A stretch of DNA of 46,495 nucleotides from SAR92 clade bacterium (GTDB lineage Bacteria > Pseudomonadota > Gammaproteobacteria > Pseudomonadales > Porticoccaceae): positions 1 to 46,495 of the forward strand of contig JACNKP010000041.1 in NCBI GenBank assembly GCA_014381985.1, in the 5' to 3' direction. The notes under the pieces are model-generated. The model was not told where the DNA came from. It worked only from the letters and a program-made list of their open reading frames with translations, and made no database searches. Below, one piece after another: positions 8,552-17,462 of this stretch. A program made the position numbers and the translations under genes. The number at the start of each line of letters is the position of its first letter. Within the stretch, counting starts at the first letter, position 1.

Positions 8552-9769
8552 TTATTTGTTGTATTCACGTAGCTCGCGACGGCCAATCACCATGCGATGC
8601 ACTGCATCAGGACCATCAGCAAAACGCAGCGTACGCTGAGCGCCATACCAACTGGCCAATGGAGTGTCATCCGACATTCCTATGCCACCATGCATCTGCA
8701 TGGCCTCGTCAATAATCTTCAGGGCCATGTTGGGTGCAGCAACTTTAATCATCGAGATAAACGGCTGAGCGGCATCGGTACCCATGTTATCCATGAGCCA
8801 TGCAGCCTTAAGACACAACAAACGCGTCATTTCGATATTGATGCGAGCATCGGCAATAATATCTACGTTACCACCAAGCTTAGCTAACGGTCGTCCAAAG
8901 GCTTCACGGCTAACTGCACGCTCGCAAAGAAGCTTTAAAGCAGCTTCAGCAAGACCAATAGAGCGCATGCAATGATGGATTCGGCCTGGCCCGAGACGGC
9001 CTTGGGCTACTTCAAAGCCACGACCCATGCCTAAAATCATGTTTTCTTTGGGGACACGCACGTCGGTAAAGCGCATGTGCATATGACCATGAGGCGCATC
9101 ATCGATATTCATGACAGTCATGGGCCGCAGATTTTTCACCCCAGGGGTGTCAAATGGAACCAGAACCTGAGAGTGTTGCGCGTGACGAGGCCCACCAGGG
9201 TTGGTATTACACATAACAATTAGAATCTTACAGCGTGGATCACCGGCACCAGATATCCAGATTTTTTCTCCGTTAAGTACCCACTCATCACCATCTTCAA
9301 CACAGCTCATGGCGATGTTAGTAGCATCAGATGAAGCCACTGAAGGCTCGGTCATGGCGTAGGCGGAACGAATCTCTCCATTAAGCAGAGGTGTAAGCCA
9401 TTTCTCTTTTTGCTCTTCGGTGCAGTAACGTGCCAAGACTTCCATATTGCCGGTATCCGGCGCAGCGCAGTTAAATACTTCTGGCGCTAAGAATGAACGT
9501 CCTGTCTCTTCTGCTATATAGGCATATTCGACGGTATTAAGACCATAGCCCCCCTCCCAATGGGTCAGGAAAAAGTTCCACAGATTTCTGGATTTTGCTT
9601 TGCTCTTAAGGGTTTCAAGAATTTCAGTCTGACGATCAGTAAACGCCCAACGATCACCTTTAGCGACTTCTTGGTGATATTCCATTTCTAATGGTGTAAT
9701 TTCTACGTCAATAAAGTTTTTAACTTCTTCAAGAATCGGTTTGAGCTTGTCACTAATACCTAAATCCAT
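8552..9769 (-). CDS. Acyl-CoA dehydrogenase (ACAD10/11-like)
   Basis: 405-residue FAD-dependent acyl-CoA dehydrogenase. Family marks: AYAMTEPSVASSDATNI (near 136), WVLNGEKIWISGAGDPRCK and the C-terminal QMHGGIGMSDDTPLASWYGAQRTLRFADGP-type segment that in this subfamily precedes the DAVHRMVIGRREL tail. This tail is like that of ACAD10/11 proteins acting on long or hydroxylated acyl-CoAs, though specificity cannot be read from sequence alone. It belongs to the minus-strand operon with two other, clearly distinct acyl-CoA dehydrogenases. Confidence 0.9.
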   Translation of the reverse strand: MDLGISDKLKPILEEVKNFIDVEITPLEMEYHQEVAKGDRWAFTDRQTEILETLKSKAKSRNLWNFFLTHWEGGYGLNTVEYAYIAEETGRSFLAPEVFNCAAPDTGNMEVLARYCTEEQKEKWLTPLLNGEIRSAYAMTEPSVASSDATNIAMSCVEDGDEWVLNGEKIWISGAGDPRCKILIVMCNTNPGGPRHAQHSQVLVPFDTPGVKNLRPMTVMNIDDAPHGHMHMRFTDVRVPKENMILGMGRGFEVAQGRLGPGRIHHCMRSIGLAEAALKLLCERAVSREAFGRPLAKLGGNVDIIADARINIEMTRLLCLKAAWLMDNMGTDAAQPFISMIKVAAPNMALKIIDEAMQMHGGIGMSDDTPLASWYGAQRTLRFADGPDAVHRMVIGRRELREYNK

Positions 9770-9861
9770 CGTTCTTTCCTCATAATGTTAATAATCTGAA
9801 ACTGCAGGTAGTTTAAACCAAAAAAGGGTCGTCTTGATGGCAACCCTTTCGTTTATTACTT

Positions 9862-11001
9862 TTAGTAGCCGCTGATCAGCGCGAAACGATTTGCATGATA
9901 ATTATAATCACCAAATAGCATCTGAGCCGGTCGAGCGCGTTTAATGAAAAATCCAATTTCATACTCATCGGTCATGCCGATACCACCATGCAACTGAATG
10001 GCTTCATTAGTCGACAACTCGGCCACCTCACAGAGTTTGGCTTTAGCTATACTGGCGAGAGCTGGGCTCTTTACATCACCTTCATCCAAAGATTGTAGAA
10101 CCTTCAAAACAACTGACTTACACATCTCAATTTCGCTCCACCAATGAGCAGTTCGATGTTGCAATGCCTGAAAGGAGCCAATTAATGCACCAAATTGCTT
10201 ACGCTCTTTCATGTACTGAAGCGTACGATCAAAACTTTCTTGAGCAATGCCCAGAAGTTCAGCGGCAAGGTGAGCGTTACCAGCATCTAGGGTCGCTGAC
10301 AATGCACGAAAGCCTCTATCCTGCTCGCCAAGCAAGGCATCTGCAGTGACTTCGACATCGGTGAAGGTGATGATTGCAGCATTGCGTCCATCAAGCATTT
10401 CGGTTCTTTGCACACTAACACCGGGGGCAGTTCGATCTACCAAAAACAGACTAATACCTTTCATATCGCCGGGACTGCCGGCAGTGCGAGTGGCAACAAT
10501 GAGTTTATCTGCAGTGCTACCATCAACGACAAAACGTTTCTCGCCATTTAATACATAGCCATCGCCTTTGGCCTCAGACCGCATAGCGGTCTGCATTGGG
10601 TCATGATGAATTTTTTCATCGACCGCAAGCGCTATGGTCAGTTCACCGCCGGCAATCGCACCAAGCAATTCAGTCTTTTGGTCTTCGCTGCCGGCGAGAT
10701 TAATCGCGGTAACCCCAAGAATCGCTGTTGATAGTAGAGGAGATGCGGTTAATGTACGTCCGCTTTGCTCAATAATTTGGGCCATACCAACATGACCAAA
10801 AGCCAAGCCGCCGTATTCTTCAGGCACTAAAATTGCTGCCCAACCCATATTAACCATTTGGCCCCATAGCGTACTTGAATAACCCGTATCACTGCCGGCG
10901 TCTCGCTGTGCGCGCAGTTCTGCGACGGGAGCATGCTCAGATAGAAACCCCTGAGCAGACTCTTTAAGCATTTTTTGTTCTTCGTTTAATACCAGTGCCA
11001 T
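9862..11001 (-). CDS. Acyl-CoA dehydrogenase family protein (possible partner subunit)
   Basis: 379 residues. The acyl-CoA dehydrogenase fold shows as GWAAILVPEEYGGLAFGHVGMAQI (near 53), YVLNGEKRFVVDG, a KERKQFGALIGSFQALQHR segment and a C-terminal QLHGGIGMTDEYEIGFFIKR. Members with this ending are often encoded next to another acyl-CoA dehydrogenase and form mixed alpha2beta2 enzymes, as in steroid side-chain degradation. Here the gene follows 11023-12201 by 21 bp, so a heteromeric enzyme is plausible but not proven. AGGGG precedes the ATG. Confidence 0.88.
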   Translation of the reverse strand: MALVLNEEQKMLKESAQGFLSEHAPVAELRAQRDAGSDTGYSSTLWGQMVNMGWAAILVPEEYGGLAFGHVGMAQIIEQSGRTLTASPLLSTAILGVTAINLAGSEDQKTELLGAIAGGELTIALAVDEKIHHDPMQTAMRSEAKGDGYVLNGEKRFVVDGSTADKLIVATRTAGSPGDMKGISLFLVDRTAPGVSVQRTEMLDGRNAAIITFTDVEVTADALLGEQDRGFRALSATLDAGNAHLAAELLGIAQESFDRTLQYMKERKQFGALIGSFQALQHRTAHWWSEIEMCKSVVLKVLQSLDEGDVKSPALASIAKAKLCEVAELSTNEAIQLHGGIGMTDEYEIGFFIKRARPAQMLFGDYNYHANRFALISGY

Positions 11002-11022
11002 GCTAAATACCCCTAAAGTCTG

Positions 11023-12201
11023 TTAACCCAAGCCAAGAATGTTTTTGGCGATAATGTTCAGTTGAACTTCTGAGGTTCCACCTTCAATTGAATTGCCCTT
11101 TGTGCGCAACAATGTTCGTGCTGTCCAGCCATTGTTGGATATATCGCCTTCCCAGATGAGATCATCGCTGCCACCAATTTTCAACAAGGTCTCAAAACGA
11201 CGCTTATTGAGTTCAGTACCATAATATTTAAGCATTGCCGAAGTGGCACCAATGCCTTGCCCCGCTTTCGCTTCATCTGTCACACGCTCAGCGGTAAAGG
11301 CAAACGCCGCTGCATCAATCTCCCATCTAGCAACATCCGTACGCATGAACAAGTCATTTAAACGACCATCAGTCGTACCTATGGTCTGCGCAGCAATGGC
11401 ACCGAGTGTTTTAGAGCCCGCACCGGTAAGCCCCATGCCGCCGATCATTTCACGCTCGTGGGTAAGCAAGTATTTTGCAATCGTCCAACCTTGGTTGACC
11501 TCACCCACCACCTGATCTTTCTCGACGCGAACATCATCCAAAAACGTCTCGCAAAAAGGCGAGCTACCCGATATGAGTTTAATCGGCTTTGGTGTCACTC
11601 CAGGTGTTTCCATATCAAACAACACCAGGCTAATGCCCATTTGTTTCTTCGCATCTGGGTCCGTGCGCAGCAAACAGAACATCCAATCAGCTTTATCCCC
11701 ATAGGAAGTCCATACCTTTTGGCCATTGGCGATAAAGTGATCACCCATATCGACCGCCTTACTTTGTAATCCTGCCAAGTCAGACCCAGCATTGGGCTCA
11801 CTGTAGCCTTGACACCATCTGATCTCGCCACGGATGATCGCTGGCAAATGCTGCTGTTTGAGCTCCTCTGAGCCAAACTTCAATAGGGCGGGACCAATCA
11901 TCCAGATACCAAAGCTATCAAGTGGGGAACGCGCCCGAATTCGACCCATTTCTTGCTTTAGCACCTTATGTTCTGCTTTTACCAATCCACCACCACCGTA
12001 TTCAGTAGGCCAATCAGGCGCAGTCCAACCTTTTGAACCCATACGCTCCAACCACAGTTGCTGGTCTTCACTTTCAAAGACCCAATTGCGGCCTCCCCAA
12101 CAGGCACCTTCCCCAGCTATTACTGGTGAACGCATGCTTTGGGGACAATTTTCTTCTAGCCATTCTCGGGTTTCTTGCCTGAAAACTTCTAAATCACTCA
12201 C
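11023..12201 (-). CDS. Acyl-CoA dehydrogenase family protein (first gene of operon)
   Basis: 392 residues. Recognisable elements are WTAPDWPTEYGGGGL (near 58), WCQGYSEPNAGSDLAGLQ (the FAD/acyl-CoA motif, near 133), a KVWTSYGDKADWMFCLLRT strand and the C-terminal EGGTSEVQLNIIAKNILGLG that closes the active site. The start is GTG with AGGAG 6 nt upstream; the overlapping ATG is out of frame. As the promoter-proximal gene it defines the start of the operon extending to 6614. With its neighbour it may form one heteromeric dehydrogenase. Confidence 0.9.
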   Translation of the reverse strand: MSDLEVFRQETREWLEENCPQSMRSPVIAGEGACWGGRNWVFESEDQQLWLERMGSKGWTAPDWPTEYGGGGLVKAEHKVLKQEMGRIRARSPLDSFGIWMIGPALLKFGSEELKQQHLPAIIRGEIRWCQGYSEPNAGSDLAGLQSKAVDMGDHFIANGQKVWTSYGDKADWMFCLLRTDPDAKKQMGISLVLFDMETPGVTPKPIKLISGSSPFCETFLDDVRVEKDQVVGEVNQGWTIAKYLLTHEREMIGGMGLTGAGSKTLGAIAAQTIGTTDGRLNDLFMRTDVARWEIDAAAFAFTAERVTDEAKAGQGIGATSAMLKYYGTELNKRRFETLLKIGGSDDLIWEGDISNNGWTARTLLRTKGNSIEGGTSEVQLNIIAKNILGLG

Positions 12202-12372
12202 ATTAGGCTCCTACTAGTTTATTTAATATAAAGATGTCCGTCGCTGGGAAATGGAGTCAGCGTGACTGAGTATTTTTTAAGGAATTGAACTTACAGTATG
12301 TTATGATAAGTTTCAAGCATTTTGGTGACTCACCGCCCACAGATAGAGGCCCTGACGCCTATTAATGCTAGC

Positions 12373-12416
12373 TATCTACCCAGCTTATTATTAGTATCTA
12401 CCCAGCTTATTATTAG
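12373..12416 (+). repeat. Perfect 22-bp tandem duplication
   Basis: The 22-bp unit at 12373-12394 is repeated exactly at 12395-12416. It starts TATCTACCCAGC and ends TTATTATTAG. It lies in the divergent intergenic region between the acyl-CoA dehydrogenase operon and the CurA-like gene. Confidence 0.95.
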
Positions 12417-12450
12417 ACTTAACGAAAGTCTATTTGCCTTATGCACTGAA

Positions 12451-12463
12451 ATGATTTAATCAT
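12451..12463. promoter_or_regulatory. Candidate operator palindrome before the CurA-like gene
   Basis: ATGATTTAATCAT is a perfect 6+1+6 palindrome 20 bp upstream of the CurA-like ATG, beside an A+T-rich CATATAAAA that could serve as a -10 region. Binding protein unknown; could be chance in A+T-rich DNA. Confidence 0.25.
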
Positions 12464-12482
12464 ATAAAAGAGCAATCTATCT

Positions 12483-13508
12483 ATGTCTCAACAGCAGAAC
12501 AAAAGCATCGTACTCGCTAGCCGCCCCATTGGTGAACCTATCGCCGACAACTTTCGCTTAGAAACGACGTCTATACCAGAGGTCAAAGATGGCCAAGTAT
12601 TGATTAAAATTCTCTATCTTTCCTTGGATCCTTATATGCGAGGGCGTATGAGCGCGGCCAAATCCTATGCTGAACCTGTGGCAATTGATGAGGTTATGCC
12701 GGCGGAAACCGCGGGGGTTGTTGTTGAGTCAAAATCATCTCAATATGCCGTAGGTGACTATGTTTGCTGCCGCTCTGGCTGGCAAGAGTACTTTGTCTCT
12801 AACCAAAAAGACCCCATGACTTATAAAGTAGACCCGGAGACCGTTCCTCTCTCGACCTACCTTGGTGTCTGCGGCATGCCCGGCAGAACCGCTTATTTTG
12901 GGCTCAAACGCGAAGGTAAACCTGTAGCCGGTGAAACTCTTGTGGTCTCTGCCGCCTCTGGCGCAGTTGGGTCTGTAGTGGGGCAAATTGGTAAAAAACT
13001 TGGACTGCATGTAGTCGGAATCGCTGGTGGTTCGAAAAAATGCGCGTATGTTAAAGATGAGCTCGGCTTCGATGAATGTGTTGATTATAAAGCAATAGAT
13101 CTTGATGGCGCGCTGAAGGCAGCCTGCCCAAAGGGCATTGACATCTATTTTGAATCTGTTGGCGGTGCCGTTACCGAAGCCGTTTCCAAACAGTTCAATC
13201 CTGGCGCACGAGCACCCATCTGTGGCTACATTGCGAGCTACAATGCCACCGACATTACAAAGGAACGCACCCCCTTTCATATTTTCGGAGAGCTCGAGAC
13301 CCCCCCGGAACACAAATTCTTTTTAGTATTTGATCACTACGCCGAGTTTGCCGAGGCCAACAGTGCATTGACCAAGTGGGTTGCCGATGGCGAAATAAAA
13401 TATCAAGAGACGATGGTAGAAGGGCTCGAACGCGCTCCTGAATACTTCAGTTGGTTATTTAGCGGCAAGAACTTTGGTAAGTTAGTTGTTAAAATAGCGG
13501 ACGAATAA
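12483..13508 (+). CDS. NADP-dependent oxidoreductase, CurA / leukotriene-B4-dehydrogenase family
   Basis: 341 residues. Zinc-free medium-chain reductases of this family reduce alpha,beta-unsaturated carbonyls with NADPH. Family signatures: YLSLDPYMRGRM (near 47), GMPGRTAYFGL (near 131), the cofactor motif VVSAASGAVGSVVGQIGKKLG (near 154) and the PKGIDIYFESVGG segment. Transcribed divergently from the acyl-CoA operon and followed 32 bp later by tesB on the same strand, so probably cotranscribed. A role in detoxifying or salvaging enones or enoyl intermediates is inference. Confidence 0.88.
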   Translation: MSQQQNKSIVLASRPIGEPIADNFRLETTSIPEVKDGQVLIKILYLSLDPYMRGRMSAAKSYAEPVAIDEVMPAETAGVVVESKSSQYAVGDYVCCRSGWQEYFVSNQKDPMTYKVDPETVPLSTYLGVCGMPGRTAYFGLKREGKPVAGETLVVSAASGAVGSVVGQIGKKLGLHVVGIAGGSKKCAYVKDELGFDECVDYKAIDLDGALKAACPKGIDIYFESVGGAVTEAVSKQFNPGARAPICGYIASYNATDITKERTPFHIFGELETPPEHKFFLVFDHYAEFAEANSALTKWVADGEIKYQETMVEGLERAPEYFSWLFSGKNFGKLVVKIADE

Positions 13509-13540
13509 GCAACGCCCCCCTAACCCCAAGGAAAATTGGA

Positions 13541-14422
13541 ATGAGTGAAGCCCTGAATCAATTGCTCGATATTTTGAAGCTGGAAAAAATCGACACCAAT
13601 CTGTATCGTGGTGTGACGCCGAAAACCACCAATAAAAGAGTCTTTGGCGGGCAGGTGTTCGCTCAGGCCATGCGTGCGGCACAGGACACAGTGGATGCAG
13701 AACGCATAGTTCATTCCCAGCATGCCTACTTTTTGCGGCCTGGCGACCCTTCGGTGCCCATTTTATACGATGTAGATGACATTCGAGACGGCGGTTCATT
13801 TACCACTCGCCGAGTTGTAGCGTCGCAGCGCGGAAAAGCGATTTTCAACACTTCCCTAAGTTTTCAAGTCTTAGAGCCCGGTTTAAGTCACCAATGTGAA
13901 ATGCCAGAGTGTCCTGGCCCAGAAGATTTACCAGATGATAGCCAACGCTGGGACAAGATACGGGAGCAGTTAAACCCTACAGCAAAGGCAAGATCTGCCA
14001 AACATGGTCCTCGACTACTGCCCATTCAAATGAGATCGGTTGAGCCCATTGATTACATCAACCCAGTGGCTCGAAAAGCGGAACAATTTGTTTGGATTAA
14101 AACAGCCGGTGAATTGCCTGCAGAACAAGATACCGGCCTCCATAATGCGATTCTCGCCTATGCATCTGACTTCAGCCTGATGAGCACGGCATTAATGCCC
14201 CATGAGGTGAGCATCATGAACCCCAACCTCCAACCTGCATCCTTGGATCATGCGATTTGGTTTCACGATAGCTTTAGGGTGGATGAATGGCTTTTGTATC
14301 ATATGGATAGCCTACGTTCTAGTCGCAGTCGAGGACTAAGTCGTGGCACTTTTTACAGCCGTGATGGCCGCTTAGTGGCGAGCACTATCCAAGAAGGGTT
14401 GATGCGCCTGCGCGACAGTTAA
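13541..14422 (+). CDS. tesB: Acyl-CoA thioesterase II
   Basis: Cytoplasmic double-hotdog thioesterase that hydrolyses medium- and long-chain acyl-CoA. The 293-residue length matches TesB. Marks are the N-terminal VFGGQVFAQAMRAA (near 36), HSQHAYFLRPGDPSVPILYDV and the C-terminal LDHAIWFHDSFRVDEWLLY with the catalytic aspartate region, then SRGLSRGTFYSRDGRLVAS. CAAGGAAAA precedes the ATG. It follows the CurA-like gene and faces the CPBP gene. The neighbouring acyl-CoA operon makes a role in releasing stalled acyl-CoA reasonable. Confidence 0.95.
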   Translation: MSEALNQLLDILKLEKIDTNLYRGVTPKTTNKRVFGGQVFAQAMRAAQDTVDAERIVHSQHAYFLRPGDPSVPILYDVDDIRDGGSFTTRRVVASQRGKAIFNTSLSFQVLEPGLSHQCEMPECPGPEDLPDDSQRWDKIREQLNPTAKARSAKHGPRLLPIQMRSVEPIDYINPVARKAEQFVWIKTAGELPAEQDTGLHNAILAYASDFSLMSTALMPHEVSIMNPNLQPASLDHAIWFHDSFRVDEWLLYHMDSLRSSRSRGLSRGTFYSRDGRLVASTIQEGLMRLRDS

Positions 14423-14462
14423 AACTGTTACATAGCTACGTCCGCAGTATTTCTTACTGGCG

Positions 14463-15062
14463 TTAACCTATTTGCTTTGTTGGCGCTGTCGGCGTGTTTA
14501 AAAATGTCACCAACCAGTGGACACCGATGACTAAAATAATGTCTTCAGTGCTCCCTAGCAACCGACTCAAACCTAAGCCGCCTAAGAACACACCTACACA
14601 GTTAGCTAGTCTCCAACGTAGAGTGAAGAAGTGCACGCTGGCAAACACCAAATTACTTAAAATAGCGGCCGGGATCACCCCCACAGTCACCATCAGAAAA
14701 CTAGGTAATATCAATCTAAAGGCAAACTCCTCAACAATTGATATAAACAGCAAATACACCAGCCAAAATAGCTCGCGTCCGGCAGTGGAATAGCCTCTAA
14801 CACGCAGATAACCAAGAAAAAATATAACTAGCATTGAGCCGATTACCAAATAACGTGGGTAATCACCTAGAAACGAAGCGGTACTCCACTGGATAGATTC
14901 AGTCGCAATAGGCACCAACAAGCATACAAGGGCCGCTAAACCCATGGTTAGTCCGTGTCGAAGAAAGACTTGCCGGAATTTTGTTATATAAATACCACTC
15001 AATGATGCCTTGCGCTGGAGGCGACCCTGGGGTCCATCATCCTGTGTGATCTGTTTAGTCAT
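14463..15062 (-). CDS. CPBP family intramembrane metalloprotease-like protein
   Basis: 199 residues, polytopic inner-membrane protein. The three motifs of the CPBP (Abi/CAAX protease) family are visible: EEFAFR (EExxxR, near 110), SNLVFASVHFF (FxxxH, near 135) and GVHWLVTF near the C-terminus. These residues line the intramembrane active site, so a protease is likely; bacterial family members have varied and mostly unknown substrates. It begins 60 bp after the lytic transglycosylase stop and could be the last gene of that operon. Prenylated protein substrates need not be involved in bacteria. Confidence 0.72.
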   Translation of the reverse strand: MTKQITQDDGPQGRLQRKASLSGIYITKFRQVFLRHGLTMGLAALVCLLVPIATESIQWSTASFLGDYPRYLVIGSMLVIFFLGYLRVRGYSTAGRELFWLVYLLFISIVEEFAFRLILPSFLMVTVGVIPAAILSNLVFASVHFFTLRWRLANCVGVFLGGLGLSRLLGSTEDIILVIGVHWLVTFLNTPTAPTKQIG

Positions 15063-15122
15063 ATCGGCAAACTCTTGTTGTTGAGTAGGGTGTAGAGATA
15101 ACCCAGAGGGTCACAGAAACCC

Positions 15123-16187
15123 TCATAAATTGGCGTATTTCGCCTGTTTCCCACTGACCTTCTTGACGTAATTACGAGTCTCTTTACGAATATGACGATT
15201 GGTTAGAAACCAATAAAATTCAGAGACTGACATTTTATTTATGCGAGCTAGAGACTTCGTTTTATTTCCCTTTCTATCCAAGCTTAACCAGAGATTACCT
15301 GCACCGCCGTTGTAACTCGAAATAATCGCGTATTCTCTCTTTTTAGGGTGTTTGATCCCCACCAGATAACGGTTCCCTAAGATGCTGAGATAGCCTGCCG
15401 CTACCTCAATATTGTTCTTAGGACTATATAAAAAGGATGACGTTGGAGTATGTTTGTAGCCCTTAATAAGGGAGAAGTAATCGCGTCCCGCCGTGTCAGC
15501 CTTGATCTGCATCAACCCTAAGGCATTGGATCGCGAACGTGCCAATGGGTTAAATGAACTTTCCGTCTCCATAATTGCCATAACCAGTGATACAGGGACT
15601 TTATGCTGACGACTAGCCGCTTTAGCTAACTTTACGTACTTGCCTCCCGCTATATCTTTATGAGTCTCAACCATGGCTAGAGACACCTTAAAGCGACCAC
15701 TCTGACGCGTTTTGCCCTTCAGAAGGTAATCTGCAAATTTACCCGCCCTCCATTCAGAGCCTATCGCCTGACCGGTATGATCAAGTACCTGCTCCCAAAA
15801 AAAGGGTCGATTAGTTTTGTTGTTGGTTAGGCCAAAATCTTGAGCCGTTTTAGCATCAATAACCGAGGGGTCAATTTGAGTGAGCAAGACGTCAATGATT
15901 GACTGCTTTAATAAGTTTTCCGTTGTAGCGGTGAGCACAATTAGCCCTGTTTCAAAATCAATCAAGGTATTGCTGTCTTTTCCTTCTTTAAACAATAGGA
16001 CTGACGGCGCATAGGACCCCTCATCATCTGGAAGAATTTGATATTCCTGTAATAGCTTGGCTACATCGTCATCATAGTCATCGTAATCTCCAGCAAGAGA
16101 GGGCTTTGCCCACCCAACTAGCAGCAATATTACAGTCATCAATACTGAGGTTAAGAGGCCTGTATTTTTCTGCTTTAGCATTGTCAT
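15123..16187 (-). CDS. MltC-like membrane-bound lytic murein transglycosylase
   Basis: 354 residues. A hydrophobic N-terminal segment (SVLMTVILLLVGWAKPSLAG) acts as export signal; no lipobox is evident, unlike E. coli MltC. The middle (FETGLIVLTATTENLLKQSI) resembles the MltC N-terminal domain. The C-terminal SLT domain has METESSFNPLARS with the catalytic glutamate, ALGLMQI and the SYNGGAGNL motif. It cleaves glycan strands of peptidoglycan in the periplasm. The ATG follows the SDR stop directly (TAAATG), so translation is coupled. Confidence 0.85.
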   Translation of the reverse strand: MTMLKQKNTGLLTSVLMTVILLLVGWAKPSLAGDYDDYDDDVAKLLQEYQILPDDEGSYAPSVLLFKEGKDSNTLIDFETGLIVLTATTENLLKQSIIDVLLTQIDPSVIDAKTAQDFGLTNNKTNRPFFWEQVLDHTGQAIGSEWRAGKFADYLLKGKTRQSGRFKVSLAMVETHKDIAGGKYVKLAKAASRQHKVPVSLVMAIMETESSFNPLARSRSNALGLMQIKADTAGRDYFSLIKGYKHTPTSSFLYSPKNNIEVAAGYLSILGNRYLVGIKHPKKREYAIISSYNGGAGNLWLSLDRKGNKTKSLARINKMSVSEFYWFLTNRHIRKETRNYVKKVSGKQAKYANL

Positions 16188-16988
16188 TTACCGTTGATAG
16201 TCGTAACTAGGATTCTGTTCGATCATACCCTTACGCATTTTCCTCATACCCTTCAGCCAACGATCATAATCAGCGCCTTTGCCTTGAGCATAGGTCGCTA
16301 GATCACTATGAGGCATAATTAAGAAGGTCTCCTTCTCCATACCCTCCAGCACTGACTTGGCAGCATCTTCCGCGGTCATCACTTGATCATTACCGCTAAC
16401 ACCTCGCCCACCCTCGGTCATACGCGTCGCTACATAAAGTGGACAAACGACTGACACTTTTATGTTGTCATCACCGTGTGTAATGGCAAGGGATTCTGCA
16501 AAGCCAAGCGCAGCTGTCTTGGTTGTAGAATAAGCAGCATCTCCAACCTGACAAAGTAAAGAGGCTCCGGATGCGACATTGACAAGATAGCCGCCGCCGC
16601 GCTGTATCATGCCAGGAATGACGGCGCGAGCCGCATACACATGTGCCATTACATTGACATTCCAGCTGGTTTGCCAGGCCTCATTAGACGCTGAGGCGGC
16701 CATCCACCCGGGTGCGTCACTAAACGAAACGCCCGCATTAGATACAAATATGTCAACTGGCCCTAGCTTGGCCTCAACTGCCAACACAGCTGACTGAATA
16801 TCCGCCTCTACGCCCACATCTGCGCCTAAACCTAGACCACCACACGACTTAGCCACTTGCTGAGCCGCATCAATCTCAAGGTCAACAACAGCGACTTTTG
16901 CGCCCAAGGCCGCGAATTGTTCACACAGAGCCTTACCGATGCCATTACCACCCCCGGTAACAATCACTACTTTATTATTAAATTCCAA
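16188..16988 (-). CDS. SDR family NAD(P)-dependent oxidoreductase
   Basis: 266 residues, classical short-chain dehydrogenase. It shows VIVTGGGNGIGKALCEQFAALGA at the N-terminus, VSNAGVSF in place of NNAG, and the catalytic YSTTKTAALGFAESLA. The start is TTG with AAGGAG 7 nt upstream, which also aligns the N-terminus with the family. Third structural gene of the TetR-led operon; its stop abuts the start of the lytic transglycosylase gene. Probably oxidises or reduces an alcohol/carbonyl made by the neighbouring alcohol dehydrogenase, but the substrate cannot be named. Confidence 0.85.
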   Translation of the reverse strand: MEFNNKVVIVTGGGNGIGKALCEQFAALGAKVAVVDLEIDAAQQVAKSCGGLGLGADVGVEADIQSAVLAVEAKLGPVDIFVSNAGVSFSDAPGWMAASASNEAWQTSWNVNVMAHVYAARAVIPGMIQRGGGYLVNVASGASLLCQVGDAAYSTTKTAALGFAESLAITHGDDNIKVSVVCPLYVATRMTEGGRGVSGNDQVMTAEDAAKSVLEGMEKETFLIMPHSDLATYAQGKGADYDRWLKGMRKMRKGMIEQNPSYDYQR

Positions 16989-17011
16989 CTGGTAACTCCT
17001 TTATAAATTTA

Positions 17012-17443
17012 TTATTCCTTTATCACAAGCGCCTCTAACGCGACCCTAAGCGCTGAAGGGATAGGCACTGACTTGTCAGTCGTACGATCAACAAAGACAT
17101 GGGTAAAGGTACCCATTGCCGAAGCCTGGTCGGCACCTTCCTTGAAAATCCCTATGCCATACTCCACAGAGCTATTACCTAATTTATTAACCCGCAAGCC
17201 GGCAGTGAGTGGCTCAGGATAGGAAACTGGGGCCTTGTATTGGCAATTTGAGGCGACCACAAACCCAATAATATCGGCATTCTGGATATCTAGTCCCCCC
17301 TCCTCAATAAGGTACTTATTAGTTATCGAATCAAAATAGCTATAATAAACAACGTTATTGATGTGGCCATAGATGTCGTTATCCATCCAGCGGGTAGTAA
17401 TCCGTGAAAAGTACTTATAATTTAATCGTTGATCATCATTCAT
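17012..17443 (-). CDS. Hotdog-fold acyl-CoA thioesterase (YbgC/FadM-like)
   Basis: 143 residues from the ATG at 17443, which has GGAG in front; the frame continues upstream into the alcohol dehydrogenase gene but that extension is not family-like. TRWMDNDIYGHINNVVYYSYFD (near 19) contains the aspartate and histidine-asparagine region of 4-hydroxybenzoyl-CoA thioesterase-like enzymes. The fold is a single hotdog, probably tetrameric, in the cytoplasm. It lies 19 bp after the alcohol dehydrogenase and 23 bp before the SDR gene, within one operon. Acyl chain specificity unknown. Confidence 0.85.
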   Translation of the reverse strand: MNDDQRLNYKYFSRITTRWMDNDIYGHINNVVYYSYFDSITNKYLIEEGGLDIQNADIIGFVVASNCQYKAPVSYPEPLTAGLRVNKLGNSSVEYGIGIFKEGADQASAMGTFTHVFVDRTTDKSVPIPSALRVALEALVIKE

Positions 17444-17462
17444 ACTGTGTTCTCCATGCGCC

